Source: Bigelowiella natans CCMP2755
Taxonomy: Eukaryota; Cercozoa; Chlorarachniophyceae
Assembly (NCBI GenBank): GCA_000320545.1
Contig: ADNK01003008.1
Coordinates: 1-52,500 of the forward strand
Length of the DNA stretch: 52,500 nucleotides
Reading direction: 5' to 3'
Below are positions 24,625 through 34,305 of the stretch, piece by piece; positions within the stretch are counted from its first letter, which is position 1; each line of letters starts with the position of its first letter. Position numbers and translations under genes: made by a program. The notes below the pieces were generated by a model. That model had not been told where the DNA came from. It saw nothing but the letters and a program-made list of their open reading frames with translations, and did not search any database.

Positions 24625-26652
24625 TATTAAAATTTTCTGTGCGCGAGCGCGCATGTGTGTGTGTAAATGGTCACTACGACGACTATTGTTTATACTACCA
24701 CCACTACTATTACTATTACTACTACTACTATTACTACTAGTAGCAGTAGTAATACCAGGTTGCTTCCATCCCTCCACATTTGGATCAAGATACAACTCAA
24801 GATTAGCGATCGTATCAAACACCTCGATGCCCTTCAGCACTCGGCCCACCACCTGCCAAAGGTCGGTAAGTGGTGGAAAGGGTTATATTGATGGCGGGGG
24901 TGAGGTGGGGAGGGGGTGGAAGCTGCTAGTCATTTTGGAACTAATATGAGGATATTGAAGGATGCTGAAGAAATGATTAATCAATCCCGCTACTACCTGG
25001 TGAGACTTGTCCATAGAGTGAGTTGTGAGGTAGGTCAGCCGAAGTGTCGGCTTTGCCTCCCCCCTCTTCATCGTAAGAAGATAAGGCTCGGAATGCTCTA
25101 GGTTGCTCATATCGTCGCTGTCATCGGAGCGGAGCGGGTCGCACGATATATCAGTAACGGCAGGAAGGGCGTTGTGGGAGGGGAAATGGACGATGTTAAA
25201 GAGATGATGGCAATTATATCGAGACAACAGCAAGGCGTTTTCGCACTAGAAGCGCTCCATTCCAAATAGTGTTGTGACCCCCTCTCCCGCCCCCCCCTAG
25301 ACCCATTTTTTACGATTACGATGGGGTGATGGGAGGTCCGTCGTACTGCATCTCGATTAGCATGTTTTGTCTGCGACAATGAGGTTGGATTTGGGAGAAA
25401 AGAGGAGGATGGTAACAGCGGAGCAACTATGCTTGATTGCGGATGTAAAGATTGTTTAAAGGCGGCGTATCAGCCTTCTAGTCTTTCCAACGGTACACTT
25501 AACATCTACCCAATCCCTTCCTCCCCTCTAATATAAACTTACCGTAGTCGCGTAATCTTCCAATTCCTAAAGAGGGGAGAGGGGGGTAGGATGATGGAAG
25601 CCCATCAGTTTCTGACAAGTACTGCAGATGCGCGAACTTCTCTTCACGTTTATTGCTTCTTACAATCGAACCAACCTGGAGTGTGTGTGGATGTACGCTA
25701 TTTCACTAGGGACGTATGGGCCGAACATCTCGATCACGCAGGTTCCAATCACACGTCTGTTTGGAATACAAAGAAGCAGCGCAATGACGAGTTCTCAGGC
25801 TGGCCATCTAAGGAAGCAGTGTTTCTCTAGCATATAGTACATCCGTATAAAATTGTTGAAATGCTACTACACAGTATTGAAAGATCTCGCAGTAACAAAG
25901 AGAATTTATTTCATCGGTTGGCAGATTACAGCTCTCCTATTCAACCTATACGCAATTTTATACCTATCCTGTCTGATAGTGAGCTTGTAGCATGGGTTGG
26001 CAACATCGAGGTTGGGGAGCAGTGATTTCTCAAGCATATTTCCTTTTTTAAGATAAGCGTGTGAAAAATGTATTTGCAGCTTTTGGCGTGTCTTCTTTTT
26101 CATACGTGTACATGTCTCAGATGCAAAGCCCACAACACTTGGCTGCAGCATCTGCTTTCGTTGTTGCAAGAGTAATTTCAAGTAGTCATTGCACTTACCA
26201 ACGTGGCCACCAGGTTCAGCATAAAGATCTCGCTCACGGTCGCGTAGGCGCATTTTCCTGCGGGAGGGGGGGACCCAACTTAGATACAGATCAAGGTGAG
26301 GGCTTGTTCAGTTGGGGGAGTTTCTTACAGCTCGCGAACGGCCTCAGTGCTCCGAAATCTCTTCGGAACTAAAGTCCCCCTATCTCCCCCGCGGAGACGC
26401 ATCTGTGCCATTAGCTTCCTCAGTTTGAAAAGCCCAGACGACGAGGAGGGGGGATGGAGCGATAGGCCTATCGTGTCATCACAGAATAACCAATCCTCAT
26501 CGTCAATCGACTGATTCCGAGAAATTACTTGGTAAAGCTCTCAACTAACTGTGGAAAATCTGGGAGAGAGGCCGCTGACCTGCTCGATTCTTGTGTTGTG
26601 GTTCTGGAATATCTGCTTGCTTGTTCTCTTCCAACGGCGTGTCTCTGGCCAT
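23533..26652 (-). CDS. Divergent cyclophilin-type protein, probably catalytically inactive, acidic C-terminus
   Basis: Minus-strand exons with matching phases: 26329-26510, 26199-26257, 24997-25245, 24756-24852, 24443-24501, 24195-24299, 23533-23592 (stop). A start exon MARDTPLEENKQ at about 26652 and an exon near 25.68-25.83 kb (with IGTCVIEMFGPYVP) are likely; junctions between 26199 and 25245 are not resolved. The cyclophilin fold is recognised from VIEMFGPYVP (family VxFELF...P), SRYNCHHLFNIVHF (family YxGxxFHRVI) and VVGRVLKGIEVFDTI (family VVFGxVxxGxxVVxxI). The FHR arginine is replaced (FNI), and the SQFFIT block reads RLTYLT, so isomerase activity is doubtful. An N-terminal heptad-like segment (STEAVRELKMRLRDRERDL) and a Glu/Asp-rich tail (residues encoded at 24299-23533) resemble membrane- or Golgi-type cyclophilins, which is inference. 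Confidence 0.72.
24586..24745. repeat. (TA)n and (ACT)n tracts in cyclophilin-like gene intron
   Basis: TA run about 24590-24620, then an ACT/ATT trinucleotide tract about 24694-24745. It lies immediately downstream (in minus-strand sense) of exon 24756-24852. Confidence 0.9.
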
Positions 26653-27238
26653 TGTGGACAGGAAGAGAACAAGAAGCTGAGGATGCAACAAGCGGTAGAA
26701 ACTACTCCTCATGGCCTTCCTTCTTGTTGCCGTTGTAGGTATGTCTTATCCCATCATGACCATCATGGAGAAGCCGGCCAAAGAAGAGGAGGGGGGAACC
26801 GAAGGCTCGGGCGGTGGGCGGAGAAGGAATTTCCCTAGTGCAAAGTATCAACTGGTAATTCTATCGGTAATTTTATTCCTGCGACTTAAAACAGAAGGTT
26901 GTCGCTCAACCCGAAATCCATCTTTCAAGTCCAGCTGCATTTCTAGTGCAGTAAGTGAAGTCGTGCACGCTGATTCGTTTGCATCTTGTGATCGTAGCTA
27001 ATAAGAACGAATGGAGATTAGGGTTATTATTACTGAAATTCCAGGAATTTGTAGCATCATTGCAATACAAATGGATTCCTTGTTGAGGTCATGAGGGCAT
27101 TAAAAGTCAGAAATATCCGGGTTTACATGTCGCTGATCAGATATCTCCTGCATCGTCCCGGACTACGGAAACATGCGCTGACGCTAAAAAATCGAAGTGT
27201 CCCCTACCCCCACCAATAATCTACTAACCCATCAAACA
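26653..27238. other. Divergent promoter region between cyclophilin-like and kinase-RING genes
   Basis: Holds the 5' flanks of two genes transcribed apart. A plus-strand open stretch (26711-26857) bounded by AG and GT sites could be a short upstream exon, but no coding signal ties it to the 27.2 kb gene. Confidence 0.4.
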
Positions 27239-30200
27239 ATGGGTGCTGGGAATAGCGCAGACAAGGTTGCAATACTATTTCGATTCTTTTGCTGAACCAG
27301 GGATCGATGCTGAAATCACCTTGTTTCGTGGGTTTTCTCAATCTGATCATGTCCATCTGCCTATCCCTCGAGATTCGCTCGACTATAATACCATAATTGA
27401 GTAGTTGTTTTGCATCGTTTCCACGCAAAAACAGAAGGAGGAGGATGCAAAACGTTACAAAGAGGCGATGCAGATAGCTGCTTCCACGCAAAAACAGAAG
27501 GAGGAGGATGCAAAACGTTACAAAGAGGCGGTGAAGAAAGCTGAACGAAAACAAGAAGAGGCAGAAGCGCGGAGAAGAGACACGCTGAGGCAGAAAAAAG
27601 AAATGGAGCACAAAATGATAGATGAGACTGATGAACTAAGACGTGGTCTGGCAGAAGCGAATGATAACCTTGCAGCGCAGAGAGAGGAACGAGATGCCCT
27701 AAGAAGAGAGAACGATGATTTGGAAACGAAACTCGGCCTGTGGGAAAAACGAGTGAGTTGTGCCTATGTACTGAAAGGTTTTTAGAGTGACTGTCTGTAT
27801 TCGTGTATATTCAGCCTATTAATGTGCATGTACAAACACAACCAGGATGTATTAGCGCTTGCTGATAAGGCAAAACAGATTCATTTCGTCAGTAGAAGGA
27901 CAACTCAATTAGATGGCCACTTTAACCGACAATTGAAATTTATGAGGGGCCGACAGGACATCAGGTGCGCGCAGAGTGTTGCATATGGCGGATGGATGTA
28001 CTCTCGCTTGTTTGCTTGTTTATGATTCGTTTATTCACGATTTTTTACCGCAGGAAAATTCTACATAAAAACATCTCCGATATTAAAAGGGAGCTGAGTA
28101 TGATGGAAAAGGAATGCAACAAAGCGTCGGAAGCTCTGCTGCGATTGCTGTCTAGTGTCGCGCCTTCAAGTAAAGATATTATGGATGCCGTGAAATTTAA
28201 AGATTCAAAATATAGGAACTTCCGCCAAAGATTGAGGCCTACTGAATTGCGTGAAAATAGTATCGCAGAAATCTGCAGGCTTCAAATGCTTTCAGGCGAT
28301 GTGGACCATCCCAAGCCGCGTTTCTGTAGAGTATTAGCTTTTTGCAGTAATGGTAGATATCGTGTCTCGGAGTATTTAAACCCACAGAAGCAGTGGGAGA
28401 TAGCGAAACAGAGGTTAAGACCAGTTGGAGTTGTTGAGCACACGGGACTTCTTACCAAGTTCATACAAACAGGGGAACGGCAGGATGAAAAAAATCTGAA
28501 CGAAGCGTCCAGATTGTTTAACATTCTCGTAAAGGAACGTGGAGCCCTGATGGCAGTCCTCGACCAAGTCCGAACAGGGTCCGACATAAACTATTCGAAA
28601 AAAATGTCTCAAATGGCCAGTGCTTGGGAAAGGTATGCAAAGTTGCGCGAGGAGGAGGCAAAGGAATTGAAAGCATATACTGAATCGATGATAATGCCCA
28701 CTCCGGACGGAGTCGGTCGGGAATTTCGCCCCCCGAGCCCAGATATGGAAGAAAGATTCAAAATTTGGAGCAAAAAGCGCCAAACAGTCCGCGAAATCGA
28801 GAAGGAGCTAAACACTTGCGTCAAGGAAATCGAATACTCCATATTTACACACATTAAACCTAGGATACTACAGAGGGAGAAAGAACAGCGGTCCTCTCTC
28901 GAAGATTTAAAGGCTATCGCTCAAAATAAAGACCTATTGGAAAGCGTTTTGAACGTGCAATCTCGAGCTCAAATTTTAATTCGCAATTGTACGGCAGTAC
29001 TTGAAGCCTATGGTCGCGTATATAGCGAGGGGGGGTTGATACAGAAATATTTAGAGATCAAAGAAGAGAAACATGTTGTTGAAGCTAAAATCGTAGGCTT
29101 GAACAACAAAATTAAAAGAGCAGCGATCATGGACAATCATACGAGTGTTTCAGAATGTACTACCCGAATTCGCAAACATCAAAATGAACTCGATAGACTC
29201 GAAAGACAATACAGGGCAGCGGTTGTTCCTTTGAGGAAGCTGACTCGAATTCGTCCGGAAATCATATTCCACTGCGGTGACGATCTGGATCCCCTCCATG
29301 GGACTTGCGCAGAGAACATTCCGATTTATTTAGAATCCGACTACAAGCTGGACACCAAAGAGCCACAGTTTTCAGTCAGATCAAAATCGGCCCGTGTGCA
29401 AGCAAAAGTAAGGTTGCAGGGCGAGATGATGGTTCGATGTGTGTTGAAAACATTCGACTTCGGAAGCAACATAAAATATTTAAGGAGAGCTGTAACGGCG
29501 ATGATGAAGGTCTCACACCCGAACATCATTCGATTGCAGGGAATTTGCAAATGCCACGGTACACCCATACACACACATACACACACACACACACACACAT
29601 AATTACATGCCCAGACATATTTTATGTGCATGATTCTCAGATGGGAACTGGACTCTCGACCTTCCTCGATATCGCTACACGCTCCCTGACTGGGCAGTGG
29701 CCAAAAAGGCAGAGATCCAGACTAAGTTTACAAGAGTAGAAGAACAGAAAAGGCAGTGGTCAGGCATTGTAGCACGAGTTATGAGAGGCATTCTGAAAGG
29801 CCTGCTCCATTTGCACGAGAATAACGTCATTCATCGTGATATCAAACCGGACAACATTCTAGTAGAGCGACTCAATAAGGCAGAGTTCCAAAGCGATGCA
29901 GACTCTAAAGTAGACCGCGACGTCGCTGTGATCGCAGATCTTGAGACATGCATATCATACAAACCAGGTGCGAGTTCGCAGCCTCAGACAGTCAAAGTTG
30001 GAACCCAAGGCTATATTGACCCCCAGGCAAACATGGGCCTAGCACCAGCAGCAGATATGTTTGCCTATGGTGTCACTCTAGGAGAGGTGCTGACAGGAAA
30101 ACAGTTAAGATCGCCTCAGGATGTAGATGACTGCAAGGGACTTGGAGACGCCGAAAGAGATATTCTTAAGTAAGTGCCCACAATACCCATTTGTGCACCA

Positions 30201-31227
30201 TTTTGACAGGTTTCACTAAAAACGAATCTGTGGCCTTGCTAATTGCGGCTTTCCTCTTAGGAAACTCCTGTGTCACGATCGAGGGAAGCGGGTTTCATCG
30301 CGAAAGGCTTTATCCCATGATTATTTCACACGAGGGCCGGCGATGTTGCAAACGTGTTGCATATGTTACGGTGACTTTCCGCCAGAAGAGGGGGTTCAGT
30401 GTTCTGGGGGTCCTTCTGGAAAACGGCATTTCTACTGCAGCAGCAAAAATGGCTCAGGACAAAAATCGTGCTTTGACAGGCTTGTGCTAGACATGGCAAC
30501 AGATAGTCTGAAAGTGCGCACGGAAAGAAAAGGCCAGGTATGCTGCAAGATGTCAGCAGAAGAGGAGCCACGATTTGATGTAAATCGGAGGGCAATATTA
30601 TGCAGATCTTGTCCTTTTTCTGAAAAGGTAGTGTGTTGCAACACACTTGACGAAGTGTATGAAAAGCATCGGAGTAGCAATACAGAAATTAGCAAATACA
30701 ACATAACCAAAGCCGCAGAAAAATTGATGGAAGAAAAATTAAAAGCAGAAAGGAAACGACTCCGCGAGATGGACGAAGCAGCACGGCAAGTCTATGAAAC
30801 TAAACAAAAGATATTTGACGAAATATTGCCCATTATTGGGGATATAAAATCGGTAGAGAGTCTCGCAAATCGCTGTCCGAATTGTGGTTTGAAATTCCAA
30901 GAGTTTAGCGCGTGCTTCAAAATAAAGTGCAGGGAATGTCGCGTCGATTTTTGTGGTTGGTGCATGCGGAGGTGTGAAACTGTTCCAGACCCACACGAAC
31001 ATGTGAGGCAATGCCCCAAAAACAGGGAAAATGGGAATCTTTTTTCTACGAAGGAGAAATACGAAGAGTCAAATTTTGATCGGCGCAAAACACAGCTCCA
31101 GGCTTTATTCAGAGAGTGTAAAAAAGAGACAGCAATTACAGTGCTCGTAGAGAGTATGTCTGATTTTAAGGCGCTTGGTTTCGGTGGCGTGGCTGAGAAA
31201 ATTTTGAATCCACTTCTTTTAGAATGA
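27239..31227 (+). CDS. Coiled-coil / protein-kinase-like / RING-IBR-like fusion protein, 1154 aa
   Basis: Exons 27239-27265, 27435-27752, 27846-27964, 28054-29558, 29641-30169 and 30261-31227 total 3465 nt and join in frame. Residues 1-9 (MGAGNSADK) fit an N-myristoylation signal, suggesting membrane attachment. Residues 10-115 are a charged coiled coil; about 116-600 are helical with no named domain. A kinase-like domain spans about 600-856: CVLK lysine K620, HRDIKPDN at 721-728, DLE at 756 in place of DFG,, GTQGYIDPQ activation end, and a normal C-lobe end (HDRGKRVSSRKALSHDYF). The glycine loop is not evident and the alpha-C Glu appears to be Ala, so activity is uncertain. Residues about 865-1154 carry Cys-rich modules: CCICYGDFPP (RING-like) and CPNCGLKF...CRECRVDFCGWC (IBR-like). 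Short introns and AT-rich codons set it apart from its neighbours. Confidence 0.88.
27419..27544 (+). repeat. 63-bp tandem duplication inside the coiled-coil exon
   Basis: Copy 1 starts at 27419 and copy 2 at 27482. The first 49 bases are identical. Each copy contains the same AG acceptor followed by AAGGAGGAGG (27434 and 27497). The duplicated peptide is KEEDAKRYKEA. The unit is 21 codons, so use of either acceptor keeps the frame. Confidence 0.93.
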
Positions 31228-32263
31228 TAGTGGATAGTTTTCAATATTTCTTATTCGCTGGAGATTATTTTGCAGTTCATTCATATGCCCGAAGGCTTAG
31301 CAGCCTGCACTCGTGACTAGCGCATGCAGACAGGGAGTGCAATTAACACACGATGAGAGCTAGAGGGTGTAAATGAAGCCTCGAAAAAACGGTGATTCAA
31401 TACAAGGCCTTTGAAGCTCCAATACGTTTTGACATCTAGCTAGACATGTTCACATCGTGAACAACGCGCACAAAGTCTGGGAAGAGTGGCTGTCACATAA
31501 AAGCCGCCAGTAGGCTGCTCCGTCTCGCGTCAGTCTTATTGCAAGCTCATTGTACCCGCCGCTACTCACTCAGTTGCATCTATGCTCTTATACTCTCATA
31601 GCCGGTCGCCGGCTAGCTAACTAGAGGTGCGTAGTTTTTGCTTTCCCTAGTGCACATGCCATCTCATGGTGGCCCCAATCAATTCAAATGGCTTCTCACT
31701 GCGGCGTGTCCTACTTCATGCAGCAAGCATAAGCAATGTGCCATCTTAGCATCGCATGATGAATCACAACAGGTGAAATCTTGGAATTGCATGGTTTTGC
31801 GCATGTTGTTTTCCTGCAAGAACTGAAACAATGCAGCGGTGCCATGATGGTTCTTGTTCAAAAGAAAACACGTTTCAGCTTGGTTCGAGAAAAAAAACTC
31901 AAATTCTTTGAATGCACGAGATCAAGGTCCATTTGCATGTGACAAAGTTTGAGGCCTGCCTAGCTAGCTAGCTACTAGCCTGTGCTTGATGAAGACTGAA
32001 CTGAAAGACAATAGACACTAGTGATACGATATATATAGTACATATACTATGTGTATCGTATTACGAGTCTGTTGTTGAACAGGCCCCCATGATTATCCCC
32101 CTTTTAGCTACCCGCCATATCATTTCTCACAAATCACTGGGGGCAAGCTGATCGCAACAGCCTGCCATATGGTCTTCTCTAAAGCCATATGTTTTACTTA
32201 CCTTTGCTCTTAAACTCTAGACCCGACCCGGTGTTCAAAAATCAAAATCCAAACACTCAAATC
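31228..32263. other. Spacer with CTAG/TGCA-rich sequence
   Basis: No gene seen. GCTAGCTAG-type clusters occur near 31437, 31610 and 31965-31980, with the same flavour as the 5.2-6.7 kb spacer. An imperfect inverted ATATA-rich element lies near 32028-32055. The segment just upstream of the H3 ATG should hold its promoter. Confidence 0.6.
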
Positions 32264-32676
32264 ATGGCTCGACGAAAACAGACAGCACGAAAAAGTACAG
32301 GGGGGAAAGCGCCGAGGAAACCACTTGCGACGAAAACTGGTGGTAATGATGACAGAACATCAAGTGCGAAGAGAGAAAGGCATTGTTATCGCCCCGGTAC
32401 TGTGTGGCTATCCGAGAAATCCGTAAATACCAAAAGGGTACCGATCTTTTGATGCGAAGATTTCCATTTTCTTGGCTAGTTCGGGAAATCGCCAATGATT
32501 TTAAAAGCGACATGCGATTTCAATGCAAAGCTGTATTGGCTCTCCAGGAAGCTGCAGAGGCTTATTTGGTTAGTCTATTTGAGGATGCTAATCTTTGTAC
32601 AATGCACGCAAAACGAGTGAGAGTGATGCCCAAAGACATACAATTAGCAAGACGTATTAGAGGAGAACGTACATAG
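32264..32676 (+). pseudogene. Divergent histone H3, intronless, with a 2-base frameshift
   Basis: The N-terminal tail reads [20 protein letters not shown] from the ATG at 32264, keeping K4, K9, S10, K14 and K18 contexts. T3 is Arg, and the K27-S28 region is replaced by a [12 protein letters not shown] stretch. The frame holds to YRPGTV at 32404. It then needs a shift over two extra bases within a TGTGTG run (32400-32406). Downstream, [43 protein letters not shown] and [16 protein letters not shown] follow the canonical H3 histone fold to a stop at 32674-32676. Without the shift the protein stops at about 32450. It is either a decaying H3 copy or an assembly/sequencing slip in a dinucleotide run. 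Core substitutions (e.g. FPFSWLVRE) suggest real divergence. Confidence 0.85.
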
Positions 32677-33324
32677 GGAATACCAAAGAAAAATCGTTTG
32701 TTTTTAGAGTACATGTTTGTAACGTTACACGGCAATGCAGTCACCAGTTACAGTAAATATAGAATGAAATAGATGCTCATAATGATGCACATGTTAAAGT
32801 TATCTATCAAAGCATCTGATGCAAGAAAACACACTTTATGCTATGACGAGCTTTTGTAGTATCTGCGTATTACTGCACACAACTGCGTGCATTGGTATTG
32901 TGTAAATATGCTTTAAATATCACATTGTTGCTGCATTTGTAGAGACTAATGAAAAATATAGCCCTGTAGGCTTTAATCGTGTATACATATGGTCTAGCGC
33001 ATACGTGCATTCGCATACACGAATTTAGGCCTATAGGCTATAGCTGAAGTTGCTGCTAGTGAAAAATATTCAGTCAACATCCCGCACGCTAAACGATTTG
33101 CATAATAGCCACATGCTAGCATGCACACGCGGCAGTATAGTCTAGTAGCTGGCCTATATCTTCCACTGTCGATGTCCCTGTGGCGGCTTGCACACAAAGC
33201 TACGTTGTATTTAACAGAAGTATTGTAAACGCTGCTTCACATTTAGCTACGACTTGCGATGAGCATTTTGAAAATATTGCATCACTTTGTTACACTCTTT
33301 TTATTTCTATGTGTATGGGGTATA
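32677..33324. other. Spacer between H3 and carrier
   Basis: No gene seen. AT-rich, with a few CATGCTAGCATG-like words near 33110-33124. Confidence 0.6.
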
Positions 33325-34305
33325 TCACCCCGCCCCCTCATTCCTTTTTTTTCCAGTACTCTTACGCCTCTTGGCTTTTGACTTTTGTCTTTCTTCAAAC
33401 CAAGTTAGCACAGCTGTAGCAACAAAACCTCTCATAATGTTTGCTAGCGTTCCAGCAAAGAAGGCACCCATTCCATTATCTTCCTGGAATACTTGGTTCA
33501 CACAATGGCTACTGGAAATGTACTCTGCATTCGTGATGTTAGCTACCATCATGCGCCGACGAATTGTATCAAATGGATACGTGATTGTACCACTTAAGGC
33601 GGTTATCCCATAGCCGAAGGCAAATTTTGACCAGAAAGAACTCGATTTTCCCAACAATCTGTGTTTGAAAGTATCGTATAATGCAAAATATGTGCAACGA
33701 TAGACGAAAATGCCGCAGAGAGTAGCGCCAAATCCAGAATATAGCATTTGTAAACGAGAGGTGCCAGGGCTTGACAGCACATCCCAAATTGCAAGGAAAG
33801 GATTCTGCGAGACAATCGGTTTGTATGATGGGTTCACAGCCATTGCAGCAGTTTGGAAAGCACATATTGTTCGCAAACTATCGAGGGGATATGTGATGCT
33901 CATAACGAGGCCAGCTACAAGGCCGCCCGATAAGGCACGGGAGAGTTTTGACCACAAGTCTTTGGGTTTACTGGACGGGTCGAAAAACATTGAATAAACC
34001 CATACCTTGAGTCGGGAGTTCAATGCCAACGTTGGGAAATAGCGTATGATATTGAATCCATTTCCTGAGAAAAAACCAAAAGGACCAGCGTTCCAGGTAG
34101 CAGCTAGAATGCTCCAGGTTGTGGCTCCGTGAGAAGGAATTGCACCAAGCCGAATGGACTCATTACGCAATTGGGTTACTATCTTTACATATTCGAATGG
34201 GGCGCTGATAGTCTTCGCTGTAATCGCTGAAATATCTTGTTCAGAAATAAACACCCATGATGAAGGCCTAGGCTTCTCGCTTCCTTGATCCTTCCCCTCC
34301 GACAT
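33325..34305 (-). CDS. ADP/ATP-carrier-type mitochondrial carrier, intronless, 326 aa
   Basis: A second SLC25 protein with three repeats: APFEYVK (P36), YPLDSLR and YPFDTIRRRMMV. The last contains RRRMM, the signature of ADP/ATP translocases (canonical RRRMMM), so exchange of adenine nucleotides across the mitochondrial inner membrane, or another membrane, is the best guess. The usual GxxxG and aromatic matrix-gate neighbours are partly altered (FFSGNGFNIIRYFP, FFAGTLANIMRG), so it is a divergent member. The C-terminus is a Lys/Arg-rich tail (RQKSKAKRRKSTGKK), unusual for the family. The single exon contrasts with the 15-exon carrier at 0.3-4.0 kb. The start at 34305 is the first in-frame ATG and gives a slightly long acidic/polar N-terminus. 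Confidence 0.9.
   Translation of the reverse strand: MSEGKDQGSEKPRPSSWVFISEQDISAITAKTISAPFEYVKIVTQLRNESIRLGAIPSHGATTWSILAATWNAGPFGFFSGNGFNIIRYFPTLALNSRLKVWVYSMFFDPSSKPKDLWSKLSRALSGGLVAGLVMSITYPLDSLRTICAFQTAAMAVNPSYKPIVSQNPFLAIWDVLSSPGTSRLQMLYSGFGATLCGIFVYRCTYFALYDTFKHRLLGKSSSFWSKFAFGYGITALSGTITYPFDTIRRRMMVANITNAEYISSSHCVNQVFQEDNGMGAFFAGTLANIMRGFVATAVLTWFEERQKSKAKRRKSTGKKRNEGAG

Noticed and set aside
26711-27001. Plus-strand open frame of 96 codons just upstream of the kinase-RING gene
   Set aside because: It has a plausible AG/GT bounded core, but no partner exon, and lies in the divergent promoter region. Evidence is too thin for a gene.
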